From: Pseudomonadota bacterium | Lineage (GTDB): Bacteria; Pseudomonadota; Gammaproteobacteria; Steroidobacterales; Woeseiaceae | Reading direction: 5' to 3' | Assembly: GCA_022574185.1 (NCBI GenBank) | Contig: JACZSM010000001.1 | Coordinates: 1 to 64,000, forward strand | Length of the DNA stretch: 64,000 nucleotides | In this document: piece after piece, positions 1 through 8,302 of the stretch | How the letters are laid out: every line of letters begins with the position of its first letter | Position numbering within the stretch: the first letter of the stretch is position 1 | The notes under the pieces: generated by a model | Told to the model about the DNA's origin: nothing | What the model saw: only the letters and a program-made list of their open reading frames with translations | Databases searched by the model: none | Made by a program: the position numbers and the translations under genes

Positions 1-2
1 AC

Positions 3-365
3 ACGGCTGCAGCTTTTGCCAAAGACAAGGCAGCATTGAAGCTTTGTGTTGAAGGCGCGATGGAAGGCAAGGACAAGGGGCTCGCACCTATTCAACGAGT
101 ATTCTTTTACATGCCATTGCAACACGCCGAATCTCGCAAAGTACAAGCGAAATCCGTGGCGCTTTACAACCGCCTGTCTGAGCTCGTGTCCTTGACGCAT
201 CGTGAGACCTTCGAAACCATCGCCCAGTTCGCCGAATTGCACCACGACATCGTCAACCAGTTCGGCCGTTTTCCTCATCGCAACAAGCTGCTGAATCGCG
301 AAAACACAGCGCAAGAAAATAAATATTTGTCCGGCGACAGCCCCGACTTCGGCCAGAGCAGCTAG
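3..365 (+). CDS. DUF924 family protein, C-terminal part (cut by window edge)
   Basis: The reading frame is open from the left edge (frame 3), so only about 120 C-terminal residues are visible. The motifs FFYMPLQHAE and HHDIVNQFGRFPHRN followed by an early stop are the hallmark end of the DUF924 family, a small alpha-helical protein of unknown biochemical role. The internal ATG at 36 is not a likely start because the homologous frame continues upstream of it. The gene ends 40 bp before the next one on the same strand. Family assignment is confident from the motifs; function is not known. Confidence 0.85.
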   Translation, partial: TAAAFAKDKAALKLCVEGAMEGKDKGLAPIQRVFFYMPLQHAESRKVQAKSVALYNRLSELVSLTHRETFETIAQFAELHHDIVNQFGRFPHRNKLLNRENTAQENKYLSGDSPDFGQSS

Positions 366-405
366 ACTAAGAGAACAATAACAAATATCAAACCGGGAGC
401 TTCTC

Positions 406-1884
406 ATGCGCAGACGCACATTTTGTAAGACGGCATTGGGTGCGGCGATAGCCACCACACTACCGGGCTGTGACTTCGGCTCGCCGGGCTCCAGCACCGA
501 TGTAGGCAGCTTCATTCCCGCCGTAACCGGTACCGGTGACGAGATTTCGATTGAGTCTGCGGCGGTTGCCGAACTCGCCGATAGCCTGCAAGGCCACTTG
601 TACCTGCAGGCTGATGCCGGCTACAACACCGCCAAACTGGTCTGGAACGGCATGTTCGACCACAAGCAGCCAGCGATGGTGGTGCAGTGTGCATCGACTG
701 ACGACGTCGTCAGCGCGGTAACGTTCGCCCGCGAGCGCAAGTTGCTCTTGTCCGTCAAGTGTGGCGGTCACAGTCTTCCGGGCAAATCGACGTCGGACGG
801 CGGCATGATGATCGACCTGTCGCAGATGCATTCGGTCGACGTCGATGTCGATGCGATGACTATGCGCGCAGACGGTGGCTCGCTACTGAGCCATCTCGAT
901 GATGCCGCGATGGCGCACAATTTACTCACGACAACGGGCATTGTCTCGCATACGGGCGCTGGCGGTTTCACGCTGGGTGGCGGCCTCGGACGCACGGACC
1001 GCAAGATGGGTCTCGCTATCGACAACTTACTGGCCGCCACCGTCGTCACGGCCAGCGGCAATGTTGTGCACGCCAGTGAAGGCGAGAACGCCGATTTATT
1101 CTGGGGCCTGCGTGGTGGCGGTGGCAACTTCGGCGTCGTTACCGAGTTTGTTTATCGTTTGCATCCGTTCAATCCCACCGTGTATGGCGGCGACTTGATC
1201 TATGACATCGACAAGGACTTTTTCGAGTTTTACGCCGAACTCCACGACACACTGCCCGACGAGGCCAATATCGAACCAAATCTCGCCCCGGGCGAAGACG
1301 GTCGGATGGCTGCGATCGTTGACGTCACCTGGTGTGGCGATCATGCGGCCGGCGAGAAGGCGCTGGCGCCGATGCTCGCATTTGCGGGCCTCAAGGGTGG
1401 CAAACTTGGCCCACGGTCTTATCACGACCTACAGACCGGTGCCGACGGTTTTCTCGGCCATGGTCGTCAATACTATCTTAAGTCGGGTTTTCTGCGGGAA
1501 CTCACGCCGGCAGCTATCGAGGTCATCGTCGAATTTGCGAACCGCGGTACTGTTGGTGCATGGTTTCAGCACCTCGGTGGGGCCACGTCGAGGATCGCGT
1601 CCGGTGCGACAGCTTATGTGCATCGAGACGCAGCCTTCAATTTCGGCATGATGTATTTTAGCGATGACCCGGCGCAAAACGACGCGGGTATTGCGGCGGT
1701 TCGTGAGTTTTACCAAGCCATGCAACCGCACATGGCCGGGTTCTATACCAACCTGCACGACGATAGCGAACAAAACACCTGGGGCAACTACGGTCCGAAC
1801 TACCCACGCCTGGTCGGGATAAAAAACAAGTACGACCCGGGCAACCTGTTCCGCTTGAATGCGAACATCAAGCCGAGTGCATAG
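406..1884 (+). CDS. FAD-binding oxidoreductase, berberine-bridge (BBE) type, Tat-exported lipoprotein-like
   Basis: A 492-residue FAD-linked oxidase of the PCMH/BBE class. The N-terminus MRRRTFCKTALGAA carries a twin-arginine motif and is followed by LPGC (residues 19-22), a lipobox, so a Tat-exported, lipid-anchored protein is predicted. The PCMH FAD domain has KCGGHS, with His122 as the expected covalent flavin attachment site. The second, Cys-type linkage position reads GIVSHTGAGG without a Cys, so a single covalent bond is expected. The C-terminus (NYGPNYPRLVGIKNKYDPGN) is the BBE domain. The start has GGGAG 7 nt upstream. Substrate is unknown; such enzymes oxidise sugars, alcohols or alkaloid-like compounds. 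Confidence 0.85.
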   Translation: MRRRTFCKTALGAAIATTLPGCDFGSPGSSTDVGSFIPAVTGTGDEISIESAAVAELADSLQGHLYLQADAGYNTAKLVWNGMFDHKQPAMVVQCASTDDVVSAVTFARERKLLLSVKCGGHSLPGKSTSDGGMMIDLSQMHSVDVDVDAMTMRADGGSLLSHLDDAAMAHNLLTTTGIVSHTGAGGFTLGGGLGRTDRKMGLAIDNLLAATVVTASGNVVHASEGENADLFWGLRGGGGNFGVVTEFVYRLHPFNPTVYGGDLIYDIDKDFFEFYAELHDTLPDEANIEPNLAPGEDGRMAAIVDVTWCGDHAAGEKALAPMLAFAGLKGGKLGPRSYHDLQTGADGFLGHGRQYYLKSGFLRELTPAAIEVIVEFANRGTVGAWFQHLGGATSRIASGATAYVHRDAAFNFGMMYFSDDPAQNDAGIAAVREFYQAMQPHMAGFYTNLHDDSEQNTWGNYGPNYPRLVGIKNKYDPGNLFRLNANIKPSA

Positions 1885-1899
1885 TTCGAAATTCCAGGT

Positions 1900-1921
1900 C
1901 GGATTACTCATTAATAATCCG
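1900..1921. repeat. Diverged copy of the ATTCATGAAT palindrome family
   Basis: Seven-base arms CGGATTA (1900-1906) and TAATCCG (1915-1921) flank CTCATTAA. It lies in the 40-bp gap between two convergent genes and matches the other palindromes at 7019, 7162, 9882, 18836 and 48995, with two changes in the centre. It could act as a bidirectional terminator, but it lacks a T-run. Confidence 0.55.
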
Positions 1922-1924
1922 CGC

Positions 1925-3277
1925 CTAATCCTCTGCGAGGCGCGCGCGCGACAGGCGCACGTATCGCCAGGCTAATAGTACAGCGGCCACAGACAGGCCG
2001 ACGATGAACGCGCCCCAGGTGTAACTTGGCGGCGCTTTGTAAGTGACGGCCGCCATGTAGGCAAGCGGGAACGCGAGCGCCCAGTAGGCGAAGGCACTGA
2101 TGGCCATAGGGATCCTGGTATCCTTGTAACCGCGCAAGGCCCCGGCAGAGCCGACTTGCACGCCGTCGGCAATCTGGAAAATAGCGGCCATCATCAACAG
2201 GCTGACCGCTATGCTCGTGACTGACGGGTCGTTCGTATAAAAACTGATAATGGCGTCTCGAAAAAACAACATGAACGCTGCAGAGCAGCACATGAAGAGC
2301 CCACAAACGACAATTCCCAAACCGCCACTAAAGCGCGCAGCCTGCGGATTGCCGGCACCGAGCGCATGGCCAACCCGAATCGTAATGGCTGAACTCAGTG
2401 CAAGCGGAACCATGAACATCGTCATCGCAAAACTTATCGCAACTTGATGCGCGGCGGCAATCGATGCGCCGCGAGTACCCATGAGTACCGATACCGCATT
2501 AAATAAACCGGCTTCGGCTGTGATCGTAATGGCGATTGGCACACCGAGAATCAGAATTTCTTTGAGGACCTCGGGACGTACGGGCGCAACCCGCGAAAAT
2601 ATCCGCAACGACCGATACTTTGGGTCCCATATCATGTAAACGGTCAGTGCGATCATCATCAACCACATGGTGATCGCACTGGCGTAGCCGCACCCAATGG
2701 CACCCAGCGCGGGCGCACCAAAATGACCAAACATCAGTACCCAATTCAGAAACACATTGACGATGAGTGACAACACCGATACGTACATGATCGGTCGGGT
2801 CGCGCCAATTCCTTCGGTCGTGAACCGCAAGGCGAGAAACACGAAAATGGCGGGAGCACCCCATACGATGGCATGCACATAACCTGTGGTGAGGCCCCGA
2901 AACTCGGCATCAATGCCGATCGTATCAAGCGCTGGTCCTACGAACCTGAACGCAATGACCATCAAAATTATTGCCACGAATATTCCCAGATACATTCCCT
3001 GGCGTGTGTAACGACCGATCATCTCCGGATTTCCAGAGCCGTAATGTCTGGCAGCAATCGGCGAGATTGCCATCAACAGGCCCAGACAGATCGAGAAGCC
3101 GAAGAACCAGACGCTGCCGCCGACGGCAACCGCCGCGAGCGATTCTGCGCCCAGTTGTCCCGCCATCACCGCATCTGCGGTATGCATAAGTGCGATGGAT
3201 AGATTGTTGACGATCAACGGGCCCGCCAGCTTCAGTAGTGCCCGGGTCTCCTGTCGCCAATTGTTGCTTCTCAACAT
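1925..3277 (-). CDS. MATE family multidrug/toxin efflux transporter (NorM-like)
   Basis: A 450-residue integral membrane protein with about 12 hydrophobic segments in two homologous halves, as in MATE exporters. These use Na+ or H+ gradients to expel cationic compounds from the inner membrane. The opening ETRALLKLAGPLIVNNLS and the segment MHTADAVMAGQLGAESLAAVAVGG are typical MATE TM1-TM2 sequence. A longer frame reaches 3358, but its extra 27 residues (MCCCRAVHD...) are not MATE-like. ATG 3277 has AGGAG about 12 nt upstream and gives the usual family length. It is transcribed divergently from the thiolase gene. Substrates cannot be told from sequence. Confidence 0.9.
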   Translation of the reverse strand: MLRSNNWRQETRALLKLAGPLIVNNLSIALMHTADAVMAGQLGAESLAAVAVGGSVWFFGFSICLGLLMAISPIAARHYGSGNPEMIGRYTRQGMYLGIFVAIILMVIAFRFVGPALDTIGIDAEFRGLTTGYVHAIVWGAPAIFVFLALRFTTEGIGATRPIMYVSVLSLIVNVFLNWVLMFGHFGAPALGAIGCGYASAITMWLMMIALTVYMIWDPKYRSLRIFSRVAPVRPEVLKEILILGVPIAITITAEAGLFNAVSVLMGTRGASIAAAHQVAISFAMTMFMVPLALSSAITIRVGHALGAGNPQAARFSGGLGIVVCGLFMCCSAAFMLFFRDAIISFYTNDPSVTSIAVSLLMMAAIFQIADGVQVGSAGALRGYKDTRIPMAISAFAYWALAFPLAYMAAVTYKAPPSYTWGAFIVGLSVAAVLLAWRYVRLSRARLAED

Positions 3278-3363
3278 CCCTGTGATGCGCTCCTGCCGCG
3301 GCGTAGATGCCAGTGAATGAAGTTCATTCGCGTCATGAACGGCACGACAACAGCACAAGCATG

Positions 3364-3382
3364 TTCAAGTCAAGTGCTTGAA
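3364..3382. promoter_or_regulatory. Candidate operator dyad between divergent genes
   Basis: TTCAAG (3364-3369) and CTTGAA (3377-3382) form a 6-bp inverted repeat with a 7-bp spacer in the divergent promoter region of the MATE exporter and the thiolase. Position and symmetry fit a repressor operator, but no regulator gene is adjacent and no match to a named consensus is claimed. Confidence 0.3.
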
Positions 3383-3435
3383 TAGTGTAAAGTTGCCTTC
3401 GCGTACCGGATCAAAACATCAATTTGGAGGCAAGT

Positions 3436-4734
3436 ATGCTGCATGATGGTCGTTCAAATCGAGTCGCTGTAATCGGTGGCGCACGCATTCCCTTTTGCCG
3501 CGCGCATTCGATATATCGGGACTGTTCCAACCACGATCTTATGACGGCCGCCCTGTCGGCCGTCGTCGCAAAATATGACCTTAAAGGTCAGGTCATTGGG
3601 GAAGTTGCTCTCGGGGCCGTACTCAAGCATTCGCGCGACTGGAATCTCGCACGCGAAACCGTGATCGAATCCGGTCTGTCCCTACGCACACCTGGCCTGG
3701 ACCTACAGCGCGCCTGTGGCACCAGTCTCGAGGCCTGCGCAATCATTGCCAACAAGATCGCGCTCGGACAGATCGATTCTGGTATTGCCGGCGGTACCGA
3801 TTCAATCAGCGACGCTCCGATCGTGTTTTCCGACGGCTTTCGCGCAATTTTATTTAACGTCTTGCGAGCGCGCTCAATTTTACAACGAATCACCCCGTGG
3901 TTCCGATTGCGCCCCTATCATTTCAAACCCGAGTTTCCGGATGTCAACGAACCTCGCACCGGCCTGTCAATGGGCGAGAGCACCGAACTCATCGCAAAGC
4001 AATGGGATGTACCACGCGAGCATCAGGATCAGCTTGCGCTCGCGAGTCACGTCCGCGCAGCGGCCGCCTATGATGCCGGCTGGTACGATGATCTTGTCGT
4101 GCCCTTCATGGATTGCGAAGAAGACAACAACATTCGTCGTGACACAACGTTTGAAAAGCTCGCCGATCTAAATCCCGTATTTGACAAGAGTGCAGATGGC
4201 ACGCTGACGGCCGGCAATAGCACGCCGCTGACCGACGGTGCCGCGGCGATCCTGCTCGCAACCGAGGAATGGGCGCACAAGAAAAACCTTCCTATTGCCG
4301 CGTACCTGACTTTTGTGAAAGTTTCCGCCGTTAATTTCATTGATGATGAAGGTCTGTTGATGGCGCCGGCCTATGCGGTGTCGGATATGCTTAAGGATGC
4401 AAACCTGCGCCTGCAGGACTTCGATTTCTACGAAATTCACGAAGCATTCGCCGCTCAGACGATTGCAACACTCAAAGCCTGGCAGTCGGAGAAATTCTGC
4501 CGTGACCGGCTTGGCCGCAACGAGCCGATGGGCCCGATCGACCTGGCCAAGCTCAACAGCAAGGGTGGCAGCTTGGCGATTGGCCATCCGTTTGCTGCCA
4601 CAGGCGCACGGGTCGTCGCGACGATGGCGAAACTCCTGAGTGAAAAAGGCTCGGGTCGTGGCCTTGTTTCTGTTTGCACTGCAGGTGGCATGGGCGTCAC
4701 GGCCATCATGGAAGCCGTGCCCAATAATTCATAA
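3436..4734 (+). CDS. Acetyl-CoA C-acyltransferase (thiolase, FadI-like)
   Basis: A 432-residue thiolase that would cleave 3-ketoacyl-CoA with CoA (beta-oxidation) or run in reverse. The nucleophilic Cys is C94 in RACGTSLEA. The C-terminal catalytic signatures are EIHEAFAAQ, GGSLAIGHPFAATGAR (active-site His) and SVCTAGGMG (second Cys). Length and sequence are closer to FadI-type long-chain thiolases than to AtoB. An in-frame TTG at 3424 is possible, but GGAGG at 3426-3430 sits 5 nt before ATG 3436, which decides the start. No FadJ-type partner gene is adjacent, so pathway placement is inferred. Confidence 0.9.
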   Translation: MLHDGRSNRVAVIGGARIPFCRAHSIYRDCSNHDLMTAALSAVVAKYDLKGQVIGEVALGAVLKHSRDWNLARETVIESGLSLRTPGLDLQRACGTSLEACAIIANKIALGQIDSGIAGGTDSISDAPIVFSDGFRAILFNVLRARSILQRITPWFRLRPYHFKPEFPDVNEPRTGLSMGESTELIAKQWDVPREHQDQLALASHVRAAAAYDAGWYDDLVVPFMDCEEDNNIRRDTTFEKLADLNPVFDKSADGTLTAGNSTPLTDGAAAILLATEEWAHKKNLPIAAYLTFVKVSAVNFIDDEGLLMAPAYAVSDMLKDANLRLQDFDFYEIHEAFAAQTIATLKAWQSEKFCRDRLGRNEPMGPIDLAKLNSKGGSLAIGHPFAATGARVVATMAKLLSEKGSGRGLVSVCTAGGMGVTAIMEAVPNNS

Positions 4735-4770
4735 TTTAAACGCATTACCTTATCCAGGGCGGGAGTAAAT

Positions 4771-6471
4771 ATGGGCGAATTCAGCGCCTTTCTGGCCATG
4801 TTGAATGGCATCCTCTGGCACAACTATGTGCTCTACACACTCGTGGCCACCGGAATTGTGTTTACGGTATGGAGTGGATTTTCTCAATACCGGGCACTGA
4901 CCCACGGTCCCGCCATTGTTCGTGGAATCTATGACGACCCCGACGATCCGGGCGCGATTAATCATTTTCAGGCCTTGTCCGCTGCGCTATCAGCGACGGT
5001 CGGCCTTGGCAATATCGGTGGCGTCGCGCTGGCGATCGCCCTGGGCGGCCCTGGCGCCGTATTCTGGATGTGGGTCATCGGCTTTCTGGGCATGGGCATC
5101 AAGCTGACTGAAGTCACCTTATCGATGCTGTACCGCAACACTGATGATCCTGACAACCCGCACGGTGGCCCAATGTGGGTTGTCTCGAAGGCACTCGAGC
5201 GACGCAACATGCCGCGCCTGGGTCGTGCGATCGGCGTGATCTTTTGTGTCACCTTGCTTGTCTCGACCGCTACGGGCGGCAACATGTTCCAGGCATGGAA
5301 TGTCGCCGAGCTGACGGAGGAGTACTTTTCAGTGCCGAGTTGGATAACCGGCATCATCCTCGCGATTATCGTCGGCGCCGTAATCATCGGCGGCATTAAA
5401 CGCATCGGCAAGGTTGCTGGAACGCTGGTGCCTTTTATGGTCCTGCTGTACTTACTCGCAGGCACTTACGTCCTCGCCGTCAATATCAGCGAACTCCCCG
5501 CGATATTCGCGCTGATCGTCAAATCCGCGTTTGTACCCACCGAGGCCGCAGGCGCATTTATCGGCGGTACCGCCGCTTCCGCATTCTTGTTCGGCCTGAA
5601 ACGTGCCGCATTTTCGAATGAGGCCGGACAGGGCTCGTCGCCCATCGCCCATTCCGCCGCGAAGACGAATGAGCCTGCGCGCGAAGGCATTGTGGCCGGC
5701 CTGGAACCATTCATCGACACGATCGTCGTCTGCACTTTTACGGCGCTGATTATTTTGTCTACCGGCATCTGGAATCGCGGCCCCGATGTCGAGTTTGAAC
5801 AAACAATTATCGCCACGCAGATGGATAGTGGCTGGCAATTTTCCGCAACCGATGTGGCCGGAGGCAACTGGCGTGATGGTGAAAAAGCGATTCTCGTCGT
5901 GCAGGCGCATACCAATGCTGATGGATTTGACCGCCACAAAATTGAAGGCACTGTTCATGCTGGCAGCTCCGGTTATTCTATTCGCTGGGATGCGTTCGTC
6001 AGCACCACCGAACCCATTGTCGTCGGCAACGGTTTTTACCGCGTATACATCGGTGCCACTTTGACGGCCAAAGCGTTTGACAGTGTTACGCCGGGCCTTG
6101 GCAAATGGCTCGTATCCATTGCCGCCTGGTTATTCGCGATATCGACAATGATTTCCTGGAGTTATTACGGCGAACAAGGAGTGGTCTTTCTCGCTGGCGA
6201 AAAACCAGTGCTCGCTTACAAGGTCGTGTATTGCGCACTGATCATCGTTGCGACACTCGGTTTCGTGAAGTCTGACACCGACCTCGACAACATTACCGGC
6301 ATCGGCACGGCAGTGATGTTGTTCGCGAACATCCCGATATGCTGGTTCTTCGGTTACCAGGCGATGCGTGCTTACAAGGACTATATTGCACGACTCAAGT
6401 CCGGCCGCTTGGGGCCAGGCCACCCAGCACCGAACCTCGACGATCTTTTGTCGGGACGGGATGTGGATTAA
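4771..6471 (+). CDS. Sodium:alanine symporter family (AGCS) protein with a soluble insertion
   Basis: A 566-residue inner-membrane amino-acid:cation symporter. AGCS signatures are present: ALSATVGLGNIGGVALAIALGG near residues 70-92 and AFSNEAGQGSSPIAHSAAKT near 280-299. Family members usually have about 450-500 residues. Here roughly 90 extra residues (about 337-428, rich in W, D, G and T and not hydrophobic) lie between the helix ending ILSTGIW and the conserved LTAKAF segment, predicting a folded extramembrane domain. GGGAG lies 7 nt before the ATG. It follows the thiolase by 36 bp. The substrate is probably alanine or glycine by family, but this is unproven. Confidence 0.9.
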   Translation: MGEFSAFLAMLNGILWHNYVLYTLVATGIVFTVWSGFSQYRALTHGPAIVRGIYDDPDDPGAINHFQALSAALSATVGLGNIGGVALAIALGGPGAVFWMWVIGFLGMGIKLTEVTLSMLYRNTDDPDNPHGGPMWVVSKALERRNMPRLGRAIGVIFCVTLLVSTATGGNMFQAWNVAELTEEYFSVPSWITGIILAIIVGAVIIGGIKRIGKVAGTLVPFMVLLYLLAGTYVLAVNISELPAIFALIVKSAFVPTEAAGAFIGGTAASAFLFGLKRAAFSNEAGQGSSPIAHSAAKTNEPAREGIVAGLEPFIDTIVVCTFTALIILSTGIWNRGPDVEFEQTIIATQMDSGWQFSATDVAGGNWRDGEKAILVVQAHTNADGFDRHKIEGTVHAGSSGYSIRWDAFVSTTEPIVVGNGFYRVYIGATLTAKAFDSVTPGLGKWLVSIAAWLFAISTMISWSYYGEQGVVFLAGEKPVLAYKVVYCALIIVATLGFVKSDTDLDNITGIGTAVMLFANIPICWFFGYQAMRAYKDYIARLKSGRLGPGHPAPNLDDLLSGRDVD

Positions 6472-6482
6472 GCACAGCGTTA

Positions 6483-6920
6483 CTACAAATCGCCACTTTT
6501 GCTGCGCTTCATCGCTGCTATAGCTTGGTGAATTCGTGCTTGTGCCTGCGCGGTCACGCCACCACGCCGATGCTCGTCGATAACGAAGGCCTCCACACGC
6601 GAAATGATGTCATCGATGTCAGCATTGCCAAACGACTCGGCATAATCGAATCTCTCTGGAGAATTTTCGATAGCGCCAAACAGGTTGATCCAGTGTTCGC
6701 TGCGTTTGCCAAAAACGAGCAGACGATAAAATTGCGGTCCCGGCTTGCCGTTCTTACTTTTGACCAGGCTGACGACGCCGACGATCAGGGACGCAGGCAG
6801 CAGGATGAGGTCACGAAGGCCATCAACCAGTAGCTTGACTTGCAATACGGCAACGTCGCGGACGAGGGTCCATAGGGCGGCTTGCTGTTGCGCTTTTTTG
6901 ACGACTACTCCCATTGGCAT
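6483..6920 (-). CDS. Hypothetical protein with one hydrophobic segment
   Basis: About 145 residues. An amphipathic N-terminal half contains LLVDGLRDLILLPASLIVGVVSLV, a possible membrane-associated helix. A charged C-terminal half (FGKRSEHWINLFGA...) follows. The frame is open further upstream to 7169 but would then run through the palindromic element, so ATG 6920, with AGGTG directly upstream, is preferred (6914 is also possible). It is convergent with the symporter gene, 11 bp apart. No family recognised. Confidence 0.6.
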   Translation of the reverse strand: MPMGVVVKKAQQQAALWTLVRDVAVLQVKLLVDGLRDLILLPASLIVGVVSLVKSKNGKPGPQFYRLLVFGKRSEHWINLFGAIENSPERFDYAESFGNADIDDIISRVEAFVIDEHRRGGVTAQAQARIHQAIAAMKRSKSGDL

Positions 6921-7018
6921 CACCTGACAAACATGAATCAAGACAAGGAAGTATAGCCTTGCTTGCTGGCGAATGGCCGGCCTTTGGTTTACTGTTACCA
7001 AGACTCGCATCGGTTTCC

Positions 7019-7183
7019 AACCCGGACTATTCATGAATATTTGCGATGATTGTGCAGAGCATTGTTCGCACACGGAATTTTGCGACCGAGCCGAATACCA
7101 GTGTATATTCCCGAGCGAGACCAATTTCGTGTGCGGACAAGAATCAAGCAAGGGCGCGAACCTATTCATGAATAATCCGGGTT
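7019..7183. mobile_element. 165-bp near-complete inverted repeat (MITE/BIME-like) upstream of hemH
   Basis: The left end (7019-7040, AACCCGGACTATTCATGAAT...) and the right end (7162-7183) are inverted copies of the dispersed palindrome and match at about 20 of 21 positions. Inside, TTGTTCGCACACGGAATT on the left faces TTGTCCGCACACGAAATT on the complementary strand at the same distance (43 nt) from each end. The centre is GAATA...TATTC near 7101. The whole element can therefore fold as one long hairpin, as in non-autonomous MITE or paired REP (BIME) elements. No transposase is encoded. The right edge lies 6 bp before the hemH start. Confidence 0.65.
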
Positions 7184-7189
7184 AGGTAT

Positions 7190-8302
7190 ATGCCGTCGTT
7201 TGAATCCTCGCCACAATTCGAGCACGGGCTCCCGGAGTCGCTCGGCATACTTCTCGTCAATCTGGGCACGCCAGATGCGCCAACTCCGGCGGCCGTGCGG
7301 CGGTACCTGCGGCAATTCCTCTGGGACCCACGGGTTGTTGAGTACCCGCGCATTTTATGGTGGCTTATCCTCCACGGAATCACGCTGCGATTGCGGCCGT
7401 CGCGATCAGCCCGCGCCTACCAGAAAATATGGACCGAACAAGGTTCGCCCTTGCTCGTTCATTCGCGCGATGTGGCGAACGCCCTGCAGACGCAAATCAA
7501 GGCCCGACTTTCGGGCGCTGTCCATGTCGAGTTGGCAATGTCCTACGGGCAGCCGTCAATAGCCGCCGGGCTCGATAAACTGCACGCTCTAGCGGCACGC
7601 CGTATCGTCGTATTACCGCTGTTTCCACAGTATTCGGCATCAACGACTGGTGTCGTGTTCGACGCCGTCACATCCGTGCTCAGCCGTCGACGATGGGTTC
7701 CAGAGTTTCGTTTCGTGAATCATTATCACGACTCACCCGGATACATTTCTGCCCATGCCGCAAACATTCGCGACTACTGGGATCGCCATGGGCGTGGCGA
7801 CAAGCTACTATTTTCGTTTCATGGTCTTCCGATCGAGATGCTGCACAATGGCGATCCCTACCATTGTCAGTGCCACAAAACAGCGCGCCTGATTGCCGCA
7901 TCACTCGAACTCGATGATGACGAATGGCTGATAGCGTTTCAATCGCGTTCCGGCCGCGGTGAATGGTTGCAACCGTATACTGACAGCGTGCTAACCGGCC
8001 TTGGCGAGAGCAAGTTGGCGCGTGTCGATGTTGTCTGCCCGGGATTCGTGGTCGACTGTCTCGAGACGCTTGAGGAAATCGTCATACGCTATGCTGAACT
8101 GTTCGTGAAATCCGGCGGCGGCGCATTGCAATACATTCCCGGACTCAACGCTCGCGACGATCATGTTGCTTTTCTATCCAGACTCATCGAAAAATATTCG
8201 GCCGGATGGCCCGAGTCGTCGCCCGACTGGAGCGCCAGCGAAACTACGCGCGAACAAGACAGGTCCCGACAAAGGGCGAAAGCCATGGGTGCCACGCAAT
8301 GA
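7190..8302 (+). CDS. hemH: Ferrochelatase
   Basis: A 370-residue ferrochelatase that inserts Fe2+ into protoporphyrin IX, the last step of protoheme synthesis, at the cytoplasmic face of the inner membrane. The opening GILLVNLGTPDAPTPAAVRRYLRQFL is characteristic. The catalytic His is H211 in FSFHGLP. FQSRSGRGEWLQPYT (250-264) and CPGFVVDCLETLEE (283-296), with the conserved Glu pair, follow. The start lies 6 bp downstream of the 165-bp palindromic element, so its initiation region borders that element. It overlaps the next gene by ATGA. hemB and hemF also lie in this window. Confidence 0.96.
   Translation: MPSFESSPQFEHGLPESLGILLVNLGTPDAPTPAAVRRYLRQFLWDPRVVEYPRILWWLILHGITLRLRPSRSARAYQKIWTEQGSPLLVHSRDVANALQTQIKARLSGAVHVELAMSYGQPSIAAGLDKLHALAARRIVVLPLFPQYSASTTGVVFDAVTSVLSRRRWVPEFRFVNHYHDSPGYISAHAANIRDYWDRHGRGDKLLFSFHGLPIEMLHNGDPYHCQCHKTARLIAASLELDDDEWLIAFQSRSGRGEWLQPYTDSVLTGLGESKLARVDVVCPGFVVDCLETLEEIVIRYAELFVKSGGGALQYIPGLNARDDHVAFLSRLIEKYSAGWPESSPDWSASETTREQDRSRQRAKAMGATQ

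Noticed and set aside
7034-7186. A 50-codon Cys-rich frame (six Cys, starting MNICDDCAEHCSH) upstream of hemH
   Set aside because: It begins in one palindrome end and stops in the other, lies wholly inside the 165-bp inverted repeat, and has no Shine-Dalgarno. The base symmetry of the element explains the frame better than selection for a protein.
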